64,000 nucleotides of DNA from Novosphingobium subterraneum (GCF_000807925.1 NZ_JRVC01000010.1:62001-126000); one strand, 5' to 3'. Counted from the first letter of the stretch, positions 34,650-44,093 are shown. Numbers and translations are program-made. Notes: generated by a model not told the origin, from the sequence alone.

Positions 34650-35422
34650 GCGTGAGTGACGAGAGGCTGGGCACGCCCGGGACGGGTGTGGTGATCACCG
34701 GCGGGGCATCGGGCATCGGCCTGGCCACCGCCCATGCCTTGGCCGAAGTGGGGCGCCCGGTGGCGCTGTGGGACATCAATGCCGAAGGCGCCCAGGCTGC
34801 CGCGGCCGACATCGCGGCGCGATATGGCGTGGCGGCGGTGGGCCTCGCGGTGGACTTGCGCAATCCGCAGGCGGTTGCCCCGGCCGCAATCGAAACGCGC
34901 GCTGCGCTTGGCAGCATTGGCGGTATCGTCCACGGTGCTGGCACGGCGGTGCAGACCGGAATTGGCGGGGTCACGCCCGAGAACTTCGACGCCGGAATGG
35001 CGCTGCACGTGCGCGCGGTGATCGAACTGGTGCAGGCTTTCCGCGATGACCTGAAGGCGCATCCGGGCGGCGCGGTGGTGGCAATCTCTTCGATCAACGC
35101 ATGGTTCGGCAACGGAATGATCCCGATCTATACGGCGGCCAAGGGCGCGGTCATATCGCTGGTGCGGTCCATGGCCGACGAGCTTGCGCACGATGGCATC
35201 CGCATCAACGCCCTGAGCCCCGGCATGATCGACACGCCGATCCTTGGCGAGATGCGAGACGGGATGGCGCAGATCTACGGTCCGCGCATATTCCCTGGCC
35301 GGTTCGGCAAGCCCGAAGAGATCGCGACGACGATCCGCTTTCTCCTGTCGGATGAAGCCAGCTATATCACCGCCACGGAGATTGTCGTCGATGGTGGCAT
35401 CCGCCATTCGCAACGGCCTTGA
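34646..35422 (+). CDS. SDR with H-G-A-G motif
   Basis: A 258-residue SDR with TGGASGIG at 18-25 and the Y-T-A-A-K catalytic pair. The normally conserved N-N-A-G reads H-G-A-G, which may change the active-site proton relay. ATG 34646 overlaps the AhpD-like stop by 4 nt. It is followed 16 bp later by a second SDR. The substrate is unknown. Confidence 0.76.
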   Translation: MSVSDERLGTPGTGVVITGGASGIGLATAHALAEVGRPVALWDINAEGAQAAAADIAARYGVAAVGLAVDLRNPQAVAPAAIETRAALGSIGGIVHGAGTAVQTGIGGVTPENFDAGMALHVRAVIELVQAFRDDLKAHPGGAVVAISSINAWFGNGMIPIYTAAKGAVISLVRSMADELAHDGIRINALSPGMIDTPILGEMRDGMAQIYGPRIFPGRFGKPEEIATTIRFLLSDEASYITATEIVVDGGIRHSQRP

Positions 35423-35438
35423 AGGAGTTTTTGACACG

Positions 35439-36116
35439 ATGCGTTCGGTAATCGTTACAGGTGGCTTTGGCGTGCTGGGGCGCGCCGTGGCGCAGGCGTT
35501 CCGCGACAATGGCGACAAGGTGGCGCGGATCGATTTTGCGCCCTCGGCGCCGGACGCGAACCCTGGCGGGCTCGACATCGGCGGTGTGGACCTGACCGAT
35601 GCCGCTGCCGCAGCGGCGGCGGTAGAGCAAGTCAAGGCGGCGCTGGGCGGCATTGCCGTTCTGGTGAACGTGGCGGGCGGTTTCGTGTGGCAGACGCTCG
35701 CCGATGGCGGTCCCGAGACCTGGGCAAGGATGTTCGCGATGAACGCGACCACCTGCGTGACCATGACCAAGGCTGCGCTGCCGACGCTGAGCGCGACGCC
35801 GGGCGCGGCGATCGTCAACATCGGCGCGGGCAGCGCGCTGGTGGCAAGCGGCGGGATGGGGGCCTATGCCGCATCCAAGCAAGCCGTCCACAAGCTGACC
35901 GAGAGCCTTGCCGCCGAGCTTGCCGGGACGGACTGCACGGTCAACGCCGTGCTGCCAAGCATCATCGACACGCCGACGAACCGGGCCGACATGCCCGACG
36001 CCGACTTTTCGCAGTGGGTGCAACCGGCCTCGCTGGCCAAGGTCATCGTGTTTCTGGCATCGCCCGGCGCACGCAACCTGAGCGGGGCCCTGATCCCGGT
36101 ATCGCGCGGGGGCTAA
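35439..36116 (+). CDS. Short SDR-family oxidoreductase
   Basis: A 225-residue SDR, shorter than the classical type, with cofactor loop TGGFGVLG at 7-14 and V-A-G in place of N-A-G. The Y-A-A-S-K-Q catalytic motif and a G-A-G-S-A serine are present. The short segment between beta strand 3 and helix 4 suggests a dihydropteridine reductase-like subgroup. ATG 35439 has AAGGAG about 11 nt upstream. It ends the operon, 2 bp before a converging gene. Confidence 0.74.
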   Translation: MRSVIVTGGFGVLGRAVAQAFRDNGDKVARIDFAPSAPDANPGGLDIGGVDLTDAAAAAAAVEQVKAALGGIAVLVNVAGGFVWQTLADGGPETWARMFAMNATTCVTMTKAALPTLSATPGAAIVNIGAGSALVASGGMGAYAASKQAVHKLTESLAAELAGTDCTVNAVLPSIIDTPTNRADMPDADFSQWVQPASLAKVIVFLASPGARNLSGALIPVSRGG

Positions 36117-36118
36117 CC

Positions 36119-36583
36119 CTACACGCCCTTCAGGAGTGCGCGGGCTGCCTCCGCACCATCGAGCAGGGCGTTTTCGCGCCGCACTGCCCGCCAGCCCTTC
36201 GCGGTGCGGCGGAACGACCAGCGGTTGGCCGAGACGCGGTGGACCACAAAGCTGCCGGCTTCGTGGCGCAGCACCAAGGAATGACAGCGCGCAGTGGCGA
36301 CATCGCCTGCGACAGTGACGGCAGCAGGGCCAAGGAGATGGGCGCAACCATCGGCCATGAGCTGGCGGTGGACCGGGCCCTCGATCAGCGCGGCGATTTC
36401 GGCATGGCCCCTGGCCGTGGCAAAGCCGGTGACGACATATTCGCCATCCTCGGTCCAGAGCTCGGCAAGGGCCTGGGCATCGCCTGCATCGGCAAGCGGT
36501 CCGTAGCGCGCGATAAGCTCTCGCACAGCTTCGCGATCTTCAAGAGCAGTGAGGCGGGCAGAGAAATCGGTGGCTTCCGGCAT
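36119..36583 (-). CDS. SnoaL-like/NTF2-fold protein after LuxR regulator
   Basis: A 154-residue SnoaL-like protein (D-R-E-A-V-R-E-L-I-A-R-Y-G-P-L-A-D-A-G-D-A-Q-A-L-A-E-L-W-T-E-D-G-E-Y). ATG 36583 is chosen over an upstream in-frame start that would lie inside the LuxR gene. It is separated from the LuxR stop by 13 bp, so the two are co-transcribed. Its function is unknown; it could be an enzyme controlled by the regulator. Confidence 0.68.
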   Translation of the reverse strand: MPEATDFSARLTALEDREAVRELIARYGPLADAGDAQALAELWTEDGEYVVTGFATARGHAEIAALIEGPVHRQLMADGCAHLLGPAAVTVAGDVATARCHSLVLRHEAGSFVVHRVSANRWSFRRTAKGWRAVRRENALLDGAEAARALLKGV

Positions 36584-36596
36584 TGGCTTGGTGCTT

Positions 36597-37706
36597 TCAC
36601 GCAAACGGAGTGAGGCCGCCGAGCACCTCGCGAACAAGGTCGCCCTGTCCGCGCGTCCCGGTCTTGGCGTAGATGCGCTTGGAATAGTTTCGTGCGGTCT
36701 CGTCGGTCAGGCGCAGGGCACGCCCCGCTTCGATGATCGTCTCGCCACGGCTCAGCTTCTCTGCAAGCGCGGCTTCGCGGTCGGACAGGCCGTGCAGTTC
36801 ACGCAGGATGCGGGTTCCCGCGCGCTCATCCTCGCGGACGGAGGTGCGGAGCGTACCGATCACGGCGGGCAGGGCGTGTGGTTCGGGCAGGGCAAGGTCG
36901 CACTTGCGCAGGAGCATGTGCAGGTCACGCGCAGGATCAAGCAGGATCGCGGTCGCTTCGATATGGCCCTCGGCGATGGCGCTGCAAGCCTTTTCGAGCG
37001 CGCTGCTGGCAGCGGGCAGGAGCTGCAGCCGTCGCCCACCACGGGGATCTGGGGCGGGAGCGAAGGTCAGCATCCGCTCGGCCTGCGGGTCGGTTGCCAT
37101 GACCCGCCCGCCGGCGTCAAAAGCGAGCTGACCCGCGCCGAGCCGAGCAAGGGCTGCTTGTGCCATCGCGGTCTGCAAGCGCTGTTCGGCAAGTGCGGCG
37201 AGCGTGCGCAGCGAAGCGGCAAGGTGCGGGCCGATGGCGGCAAGGGTGGAAACGGCAGCAGAGCTGAAATCCTCACGCTCGCGCACCAGCAGCAGCCACG
37301 CATCGGCCGCACCGCCGGCGCTTACGCGGAGCCAGCGCCCGTAGCGAATGCCCATCTCGGCCAGAGCGCTGCGCTGCAGGGCAAGGCGCGCGGGATCGTC
37401 AAAATCGAGCATCTCGTCGATCGCATAGACACGGCCTGGCCGCAGCTGGCCATAGGGGTGCAGGCCGAGCGCGTTGATGCGGCGGAAGTCAAGTTGACGC
37501 TCCCTCACCGCGCGGGGCGCAGTGACATGGATGACGGTCGGCTCCTGCGAAGGCATGGCATTGGCCAGGGTGATGATGAGGAAGGCGCGGCGCGCATATG
37601 TGCGGGCGACGAGATTGCGCATGAACGCGCCCCACGGCGGCGTTTCGTGAACACCCTCGACAAGCGGCAGGAAAAGCTCCTGCTGGTCCGTATGCGTGAA
37701 TGCCAC
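36597..37706 (-). CDS. LuxR-family transcriptional regulator
   Basis: A 369-residue protein with a C-terminal LuxR helix-turn-helix, roughly residues 305-365 (L-S-D-R-E-A-A-L-A-E-K-L-S-R-G-E...T-D-E-T-A-R-N-Y-S-K-R-I-Y-A-K-T-G). The first 290 residues show no response-regulator receiver domain and may sense a ligand. It starts with GTG 37706, with GGGAGGAAA upstream. It lies between the SnoaL/SDR operon and a CysQ-like gene, so a catabolic-regulator role is plausible. Target genes are unknown. Confidence 0.78.
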   Translation of the reverse strand: MAFTHTDQQELFLPLVEGVHETPPWGAFMRNLVARTYARRAFLIITLANAMPSQEPTVIHVTAPRAVRERQLDFRRINALGLHPYGQLRPGRVYAIDEMLDFDDPARLALQRSALAEMGIRYGRWLRVSAGGAADAWLLLVREREDFSSAAVSTLAAIGPHLAASLRTLAALAEQRLQTAMAQAALARLGAGQLAFDAGGRVMATDPQAERMLTFAPAPDPRGGRRLQLLPAASSALEKACSAIAEGHIEATAILLDPARDLHMLLRKCDLALPEPHALPAVIGTLRTSVREDERAGTRILRELHGLSDREAALAEKLSRGETIIEAGRALRLTDETARNYSKRIYAKTGTRGQGDLVREVLGGLTPFA

Positions 37707-37783
37707 CGTTTCCTCCCATATGGGAGCTTTGGTTTAGGGGCGAAGGGCTGAATTGCAAGCCGAGCCTGAGGGAGCTTCTCCGA

Positions 37784-38563
37784 ATGACTGATGCCGTGAC
37801 GCCTTCTGCCGCGATGACCGATGCAGAACTTGCAGCCCATCTTGCCCAAGTGGCGGGAAAGCTGCTGCTGACGGTGCGCGAAAGCGGAATGCTCAGCCTC
37901 AAGAAGCTGGGCAAGGCCGGCGATGCCACGGCCAACCAGTTCCTCGTCCACGCCCTGCGCGAACAGCGGCCGGAAGATGGCCTGCTTTCGGAGGAGGAAA
38001 AGGACAACCTTGACCGGCTGCAGTATTCGCGCACCTGGATCGTCGATCCGGTCGATGGCACGCGTGAATATGGCGAGGCGCGGACCGACTGGGCGGTCCA
38101 TGTCGGCCTGGCCATTGACGGCGTGGCAAGCACAGGCGCGGTGGCGTTGCCAGGCGCCAACGGGGGGGCCGGGATCGTCCTGCGCACCGACCAGCCTCGC
38201 GAAGTGCCGCCCGCGCCCGAAACCTTGCGCATGGTCGTCAGTCGCACGCGCCCGGCGCACGAAGCGGTGGCCGTGGCCGAGGCCATCGGGGCCGAGCTCG
38301 TGCCGATGGGCAGCGCCGGGGCCAAGGCGATGGCCGTTATCCTTGGCGATGCCGATATCTATCTTCATTCGGGCGGCCAGTTCGAATGGGATTCCTGCGC
38401 GCCCGTCGCAGTCGCCTTGGCGCATGGCCTGCATTGCAGCCGCATCGATGGAAGCCCGCTCGTCTACAACCAGGCTGACACATACATGCCTGACCTGCTG
38501 ATCTGCCGTAAGGAACATGCCGAAATGGTCCTATCCCGGATAAAGGCTGTTCAGCGCGCTTGA
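37784..38563 (+). CDS. CysQ-like 3'(2'),5'-bisphosphate nucleotidase / inositol monophosphatase family
   Basis: A 259-residue metal-dependent phosphatase with the three signature blocks: acidic L-L-S-E-E-E-K-D, W-I-V-D-P-V-D-G-T-R-E-Y (Asp88, Asp91) and W-D-S-C-A-P-V-A-V-A-L-A-H-G. These bind two or three Mg2+ ions. CysQ hydrolyses PAP from sulfate assimilation, whereas other members act on inositol phosphate or fructose bisphosphate. No sulfur genes are adjacent, so the substrate is open. ATG 37784 is divergent from the LuxR gene, 77 bp apart. Confidence 0.8.
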   Translation: MTDAVTPSAAMTDAELAAHLAQVAGKLLLTVRESGMLSLKKLGKAGDATANQFLVHALREQRPEDGLLSEEEKDNLDRLQYSRTWIVDPVDGTREYGEARTDWAVHVGLAIDGVASTGAVALPGANGGAGIVLRTDQPREVPPAPETLRMVVSRTRPAHEAVAVAEAIGAELVPMGSAGAKAMAVILGDADIYLHSGGQFEWDSCAPVAVALAHGLHCSRIDGSPLVYNQADTYMPDLLICRKEHAEMVLSRIKAVQRA

Positions 38564-38601
38564 TGGGCAATTGCCAGACATCCAAATAGAAGGCAGGTAA
38601 T

Positions 38602-38618
38602 CCCCTCAATTTCAGGGG
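38602..38618 (+). promoter_or_regulatory. Small hairpin overlapping the ribosome site of the DUF3857 gene
   Basis: CCCCT (38602-38606) pairs with AGGGG (38614-38618) across a 7-nt loop. The right arm is the ribosome binding site of the GTG start at 38625. It may be a terminator for the CysQ-like gene, or it may limit translation of the next gene. Five GC-rich pairs make the stem modest. Confidence 0.35.
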
Positions 38619-38624
38619 GTTTGC

Positions 38625-41429
38625 GTGCGCAATAGATTCGCGCTGTTCGTTGTCGGTCTTCTTGCCACTACTGCACCGGCACTTGCCGGAGAGACCGTCC
38701 TTTACGGTCCAGCGCCGAAATGGGCCGAAGTGCGCGATGCCGCAAAGATCGACGCTGCGGCGAATACCCCGATCGCCCTGCTCGACGTGCAGCAGCGTAT
38801 CGAAGGCGAGACGCTGCGAGTCTATGTCGATCAGGCCCTCAAGCTGGGGAGCCCGGAATCGCTGACACAGAGCGGCACGAGTTCAGCGGTGTGGATGCCC
38901 GACAAGGGCGATCTGACAGTTCATCGCGTCGAGATTCTCCGCGCGGGCAAGGTGATCGACGTGCTCAAGGGCGGCGCGCGCTATCAGGTGTTACGACGGG
39001 AGCGAGGGCTGGAGCAGCGCCAGATCGACGGCATGTTGACCGCCACTCTCGCCATTCCCGGGCTGCAGGTCGGCGATGTGGTGCGGATTGCCTATAGCCA
39101 GACCATGCGCGACAAGGCGTTGCAGGGGAAAGTGCAGATCGACAGCGGTCTCTTGACCCTGCCGCTCGAGGCAGGCTTTGCACGCACCAGCGTTTCCTGG
39201 CCCGAAGGCCTCGCGGTAAAGTGGCAGGCGGGCCCGGCGGCCGGCAGCCCGACCGAAAGTGTCAAGGACGGCTGGCACACCGTGAACGTGGCGCTGCCAC
39301 TGGCAAAGCGAGAGGAGATGCCGCAAGGCGTGCCATCGCGCTTTACCCGGCCGCCCACGCTGGAAGCCACCACGTTCGGCAGCTGGGAAGAAGTCTCGCG
39401 GGTGTTCGCACCGCTTTATTCGACGAAGGACGCGATTGCGCCAGGCAGCCCGCTGGCAGCAGAAGTCGCCAAGATCGAGAAGCAGAGCGCGGACCCGCTG
39501 ACCCGCGCAGCTCTGGCCACACGGTTGGTACAGGATCAGGTCAGCTATCTGCTGAACGGCATGGCCGGCGGGAACTACGTGCCGCAAGCCCCTTCGCTGA
39601 CCTGGACCTCGCGCTACGGCGATTGCAAGGCGAAATCCCTGCTTCTGCTCTCCTTGCTTGAAGCCTTGGGGATCAAGGCAGAGGTCGTTGCCGTCAATAG
39701 CCAGACGGGCGATGCCGTGCCGGAATCGCTGCCGATGCCCGCAGCGTTCGACCATGTCATCGTGCGCGCCGAGATCGCAGGGACGACCTATTGGCTCGAC
39801 GGTACTGCAACCGGCACGCGGCTGCAGACGCTGGCCGATGTCCCTCCGTTCCGTCATGCGCTGCCGATCCGGGCTGAAGGCGCAACGCTCGTGGCGATGG
39901 AACCGCGCGTGCCCCAGGCACCGATGGCCTCCGTGAAGATCACGATCGATCAGCGCGCCGGGGTCGAGATGCCGGCCTTGATCTCGGCGACTCCGACTTT
40001 TTCAGGGATGCTGGGCAGCAACCTTGGTGCCGCGTTCGGGCAGGCCAGCGAAGAACAGAAGAAGCAGATGATCAAATCCCTGGCGGACTCGATCTTCAAG
40101 GACCTGACCGACGACGGCGGCATCATCACTGGCGGGACAACCGCGTTCGACAGCGAGACCGGGACGGCCACCGTTACAATCGAAGGCATGGTCATTTCCC
40201 TTTTCCTGGACCGCGATGGCACCAAGCGCATGGACATGCGCGGCCTGGGCAGTGCCAGCGCCTCCTTCGACCACGATCGCAGCCGGGCAAACTGGAAGGC
40301 GATCCCCGTCAACCTTGGCCGCGCGGAACGAGTGCGAGAGGAGATCGAAGTTCTGCTCCCGGCTGACGAGCCGGGTTTCAAGTTGGGCGGAAGGGCCGAA
40401 TACGAGGCAACTTTCGCTGGAACGACCGTGACCCGGAAGGGGGCGCTCGAAGGTCAGCGCTTCACCATCAGCGAAGAGCGCGCCTCGCTTGGCGGTGAAC
40501 TGCCCGCTTCGGAAATACCCGTGGAAAAGGCAAAGGCGCTGCGCCTGCGCAACACGGTGCCATTCCTTGTTGCCCCTGTGACCGCAGCCCGCGCATGGCG
40601 CTATCAGCAGCCAGCGCTGAAGGCGCGCATCGCGCCGATCGAGGCAGCCTACGAAAAGGCGCTGGCGCGGGAAACCGGCGATGCGCAGAGCGATCCCTTG
40701 GCGCGCCGTGCCGATCTGCGGGAATCCGTGCAAGATCTGGATGGGGCGCTGGCCGACTGGGACAAGGTAATCGCTATGGCGCCCGATGCCTGGACCTACG
40801 GCAGGCGCGCCTTCACCAAGCGGCAGATGGGTCGTTGGGCCGATGCGATCACGGATCATCGTGAGGCGTTGAAGCTGGCGCCATCGGTCTCCAACGCCAT
40901 CTCACTGGCTGGTGCCCTCGGCCGCGAAGGCAAGACTGACGAGGCGCTGGCCCTGCTCACCGAATACGACGACATGGGCGACGAACACACCGGCGTCGTC
41001 CTGACCCGTGCGGACATTCTGGCTTTCGCAGGGAAGGGGGTAGACGGTCTGAAGGAGATCGACGGGCTGATTGAGGAGAAGCCCGGAGACACGTCGCTGC
41101 TCAATGCTGCTTGCTGGTATCGGGCACGTTTCCGGGTGGATTCCGACGGTATGATCAAGGCTTGCAACCAGGCGGTCGAACGGGCTTCCAATGCTGCCGC
41201 CGTGCTGGACAGCCGGGCACTGGCCTGGTTGGCGCAAGGCAACCTGCAAAACGCGTTGGCCGACGTCGAAGCTGCTCTGAAGATCTCGCCGTCCCAACTC
41301 GCGTCGCTTTATCTGAGGGCCTGGATCGGCAACGCCATGGGCAAGCCGGATGCGAAGGCCGATCTTGCCTACTTTCGCAAGGTCGCGCCGGGTTTGGTGC
41401 AGGATTACGCGCGCTACGGCTTGAAGTAA
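38625..41429 (+). CDS. Periplasmic DUF3857 / transglutaminase-like / TPR protein
   Basis: A 934-residue secreted protein. A signal peptide ends near A-P-A-L-A-G (residue 22), followed by a DUF3857-type beta domain to about residue 270. A transglutaminase-like domain has its catalytic triad visible as Cys334 (Y-G-D-C-K-A-K-S), His377 (F-D-H-V) and Asp392 (W-L-D-G-T). After a beta-rich region, TPR-like helical repeats cover roughly the last 230 residues (L-A-D-W-D-K-V-I-A-M-A-P-D, A-D-V-E-A-A-L-K-I-S-P). The family is common in Sphingomonadales and Bacteroidetes; its role is not established, possibly peptide or envelope processing. GTG 38625 is the only start that keeps the signal peptide. Confidence 0.8.
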   Translation: MRNRFALFVVGLLATTAPALAGETVLYGPAPKWAEVRDAAKIDAAANTPIALLDVQQRIEGETLRVYVDQALKLGSPESLTQSGTSSAVWMPDKGDLTVHRVEILRAGKVIDVLKGGARYQVLRRERGLEQRQIDGMLTATLAIPGLQVGDVVRIAYSQTMRDKALQGKVQIDSGLLTLPLEAGFARTSVSWPEGLAVKWQAGPAAGSPTESVKDGWHTVNVALPLAKREEMPQGVPSRFTRPPTLEATTFGSWEEVSRVFAPLYSTKDAIAPGSPLAAEVAKIEKQSADPLTRAALATRLVQDQVSYLLNGMAGGNYVPQAPSLTWTSRYGDCKAKSLLLLSLLEALGIKAEVVAVNSQTGDAVPESLPMPAAFDHVIVRAEIAGTTYWLDGTATGTRLQTLADVPPFRHALPIRAEGATLVAMEPRVPQAPMASVKITIDQRAGVEMPALISATPTFSGMLGSNLGAAFGQASEEQKKQMIKSLADSIFKDLTDDGGIITGGTTAFDSETGTATVTIEGMVISLFLDRDGTKRMDMRGLGSASASFDHDRSRANWKAIPVNLGRAERVREEIEVLLPADEPGFKLGGRAEYEATFAGTTVTRKGALEGQRFTISEERASLGGELPASEIPVEKAKALRLRNTVPFLVAPVTAARAWRYQQPALKARIAPIEAAYEKALARETGDAQSDPLARRADLRESVQDLDGALADWDKVIAMAPDAWTYGRRAFTKRQMGRWADAITDHREALKLAPSVSNAISLAGALGREGKTDEALALLTEYDDMGDEHTGVVLTRADILAFAGKGVDGLKEIDGLIEEKPGDTSLLNAACWYRARFRVDSDGMIKACNQAVERASNAAAVLDSRALAWLAQGNLQNALADVEAALKISPSQLASLYLRAWIGNAMGKPDAKADLAYFRKVAPGLVQDYARYGLK

Positions 41430-41551
41430 CGCGCAAGCCTGTCCCCGTGCCGCGTCATGCCGGCAAGGCGCAGTCCTCCCTACGTTTCTCCTTGAAAAGC
41501 GGCAGTGCTGCTGCGCGTCACCGCGCGTGCACGTAGGGCAAGCCGTGAACT

Positions 41552-41603
41552 GCAAAAATGCGTGCTTTGCGCAACACTCGCCAGCGAGTGCGACGCATTT
41601 TGC
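41552..41603. repeat. Long imperfect inverted repeat upstream of TonB receptor
   Basis: Outer arms GCAAAAATGCGT (41552-41563) and ACGCATTTTGC (41593-41603) enclose a perfect inner hairpin CACTCG-CCAG-CGAGTG (41575-41590). It lies in the 282-bp gap between the DUF3857 gene and the receptor at 41712. A second inverted repeat (CCCTACGT at 41478-41485, ACGTAGGG at 41531-41538) is just before it. It could be a terminator, a large operator, or both. TGCGTAG at 41644-41650 closer to the receptor resembles the TTGCGTA sites elsewhere. Confidence 0.45.
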
Positions 41604-41711
41604 CGAAATACAGAGTTTCCAGTTGCCATCCTCGCTGCATATGCGTAGCTTAAGTCCGAATTGATTGCGCGAAAGCGCATCGGAAAGTATCCTGGAGAGG
41701 GAGAGGACATC

Positions 41712-44093
41712 GTGAGGAAACTGCTCGCCGCTACGGCATTGAGCTCGCTCGCCTTTGTTGCAGCACCGGCATTCGCGCAAGATTTGCCGCAGGATTCCGC
41801 GCAAGACACTGCTGCCGAAAATACCTCGGGTATCGGCGAGATCGTCGTCACTGCGCAGAAGCGGGCCGAAAACATCCAGAACGTGCCGATCGCCATCTCG
41901 GCGGTGAGCAGCCAGTTCCTCGAGACGCGCGGGATCACCTCGATCGACAGCCTCGGCTCGATCGCGCCGAACGTGAAGTTCGAACGTGCGCCATCGAACA
42001 AGACGATTTCGCAGATCGCCATCCGCGGATCGGTGACGATCAACCCGGCCGTGACCTGGGAACCTGCCGTCGGCCTTTACCTGGGCGGCGTCTACATTGC
42101 CAAGGCGCAGGGTTCGATCTTCGACGTGGCCGACCTGGAGCGCGTTGAAATCCTGCGCGGTCCGCAGGGCACGCTTTATGGCCGCAACGCGCTGGCCGGT
42201 GCCGTCAATCTCGTGCCCAAGGCGCCGAGCGGCGAACTGGGCGTGAAGGGCGAGCTGACGTATGGGAACTACGATTACTGGAAGGGGCGCGCCGTGGTCG
42301 ATCTTCCGGCGATGGGGCCCTTCTCGCTCAAGCTTTCGGGCCAGATCCAGAAGCGTGACGGCTTCATCAGGCTGACGCCCAATCCCTATCCCCAGGCGGT
42401 AGCCGCGGGCCCTGCGCGCACCGGTCGCACCAACGACCTCGACGGCAAGAGCGGCATGGTCCAGCTGCGCTTCAAGCCTGAAGGCAGCAACTTCACCGCC
42501 GACTACATGTTCGACTATTCGAAGTTCGATCAGCGCCCGGACTATGCCCAGCTGGTCCGCGTCAACCGCAATGGCCTTCCCCAGGACATCTTCGATCCCA
42601 ACTCGCCCGGCTATGCCAACGGCGGAGCGTTCTTCCCGCTCAACCTCTATGACCGGGCCGACCGCCAGTCGACCGCATCTCTCGACGCCAACCCGCTTTA
42701 CGAACGTTCGCGCACTTATGGTCACGCGCTGACCCTCGCGCTCGACCTCGGCGGCGCCACGGTCAAGTCGATCACCGCCTACCGCAATCTCAAGTGGGCG
42801 GACTCGCTCGATCTTGATGGCTCGCCGCTGCCGGTGGCGCTGACCCAGCGCGATACCAGCTTCCACAGCTGGAGCCAGGAACTGCAGGTTTCGGGCCAGA
42901 CGATGAGCGACAAGCTCAAGTACGTCGCGGGCGTGTTCTACTACAAGGAAAAGGCCGAAACGCTCGGGCCGCAAAGCTTCTTCGGCGGCGGTGCGTCTTA
43001 CCAGTCCGACTACGGATCGAACACCGAGGCGTTCGCCGTATTCGCGCAGGTCGATTACGACATCACTGATGCCCTGAAGCTGACGCTCGGCGGGCGCTAC
43101 ACGCACGAGAAGAAGGATGTGCGCCGCTTCCTGCGCATCAACTTCGATCCGGCAAACGGCATCTTCGCCCCGTTCGTCGCGGCGAACATCCCCTATGGCG
43201 GCGTGCCCGATGCCAAGTACAACCGCTTCAACCCGGCGATCACGCTGGCCTATCAGGCAGACGAGAACATCAATCTCTACGCTCGCTTCGCGCAAGGCTT
43301 CAAGTCGGGCGGCTTCAATGGCGAAACCAACGACTTCCGCCAGCCGACGGCGGCTTGCCCGACCGGCGCATTTGAGCTGTGCAACCCCTATCGCCCGGAA
43401 ACGGTCGACAGCTACGAAGTCGGCATCAAGACCAAGCTGGCCGATGGCAAGGTGATCTTCAACGTCGCCGGCTTCTGGGACGAGCACAAGGACATCCAGC
43501 TTTCGGTCTTCACCGCCAACGGTGCGGCAGCCTCGGTCGTCAAGAACGCAGCTGCCGCGCGCATCCGCGGCTTGGAAATCGAGACGGTGATCCGTCCGGT
43601 CGACGTTCTGACGATCAACGGCTCGCTCGCCTTCCTTGACCCGAAGTACAAGAGCTATATCGAGGCAGTGGGCGGTGTGGATACCAACGTCGCCGACAAC
43701 CGCGCCTTCCCGCACACACCCAAGACCACGGCGGCAGCGGGCGTCGACCTGCGCGTGGCGCAGGGTGACTGGGGCCGCTTCAACGTGAACGGCGACATCA
43801 ACTATGTCTCCAGCTATTACACTTTCCCCTATGCCCTGAACACGACCAACCCGTCGGACCAGAACGCCAACAACACCAAGTCCAGGGGCCGCACCATCGT
43901 GAACCTGCGCGCCGCAGTTTCCGAAGTGCCGCTGGGCGGGGCGAAGGCTGAATTGGCGCTGTGGGTCAAGAACCTGACCAAGGAGCGCGATCCTTCCAAC
44001 TTCATCGACTTTGGCCCGGGCTTTGGCGGCCTGACGGTCGGGTATTTCCCCGATCCGCGCACTTACGGCCTCACGCTGGGCGTGAAGTTCTGA
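41712..44093 (+). CDS. TonB-dependent outer membrane receptor
   Basis: A 793-residue receptor: signal peptide ending A-P-A-F-A-Q, plug start E-I-V-V-T-A-Q-K-R-A-E-N-I-Q-N-V-P, and plug motif I-L-R-G-P-Q-G-T-L-Y-G-R-N-A-L-A-G-A-V. The barrel has repeated G-F-K-S-G-G-F-N blocks and a terminal G-L-T-L-G-V-K-F. It starts with GTG 41712 after GGAGAGGGAGAGG; the upstream in-frame start lacks a signal peptide. The stop overlaps the following SDR start by one base, and a DUF1214 gene comes next, so uptake and first modification of one substrate may be coupled (inference). The ligand is unknown. Confidence 0.88.
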   Translation: MRKLLAATALSSLAFVAAPAFAQDLPQDSAQDTAAENTSGIGEIVVTAQKRAENIQNVPIAISAVSSQFLETRGITSIDSLGSIAPNVKFERAPSNKTISQIAIRGSVTINPAVTWEPAVGLYLGGVYIAKAQGSIFDVADLERVEILRGPQGTLYGRNALAGAVNLVPKAPSGELGVKGELTYGNYDYWKGRAVVDLPAMGPFSLKLSGQIQKRDGFIRLTPNPYPQAVAAGPARTGRTNDLDGKSGMVQLRFKPEGSNFTADYMFDYSKFDQRPDYAQLVRVNRNGLPQDIFDPNSPGYANGGAFFPLNLYDRADRQSTASLDANPLYERSRTYGHALTLALDLGGATVKSITAYRNLKWADSLDLDGSPLPVALTQRDTSFHSWSQELQVSGQTMSDKLKYVAGVFYYKEKAETLGPQSFFGGGASYQSDYGSNTEAFAVFAQVDYDITDALKLTLGGRYTHEKKDVRRFLRINFDPANGIFAPFVAANIPYGGVPDAKYNRFNPAITLAYQADENINLYARFAQGFKSGGFNGETNDFRQPTAACPTGAFELCNPYRPETVDSYEVGIKTKLADGKVIFNVAGFWDEHKDIQLSVFTANGAAASVVKNAAAARIRGLEIETVIRPVDVLTINGSLAFLDPKYKSYIEAVGGVDTNVADNRAFPHTPKTTAAAGVDLRVAQGDWGRFNVNGDINYVSSYYTFPYALNTTNPSDQNANNTKSRGRTIVNLRAAVSEVPLGGAKAELALWVKNLTKERDPSNFIDFGPGFGGLTVGYFPDPRTYGLTLGVKF

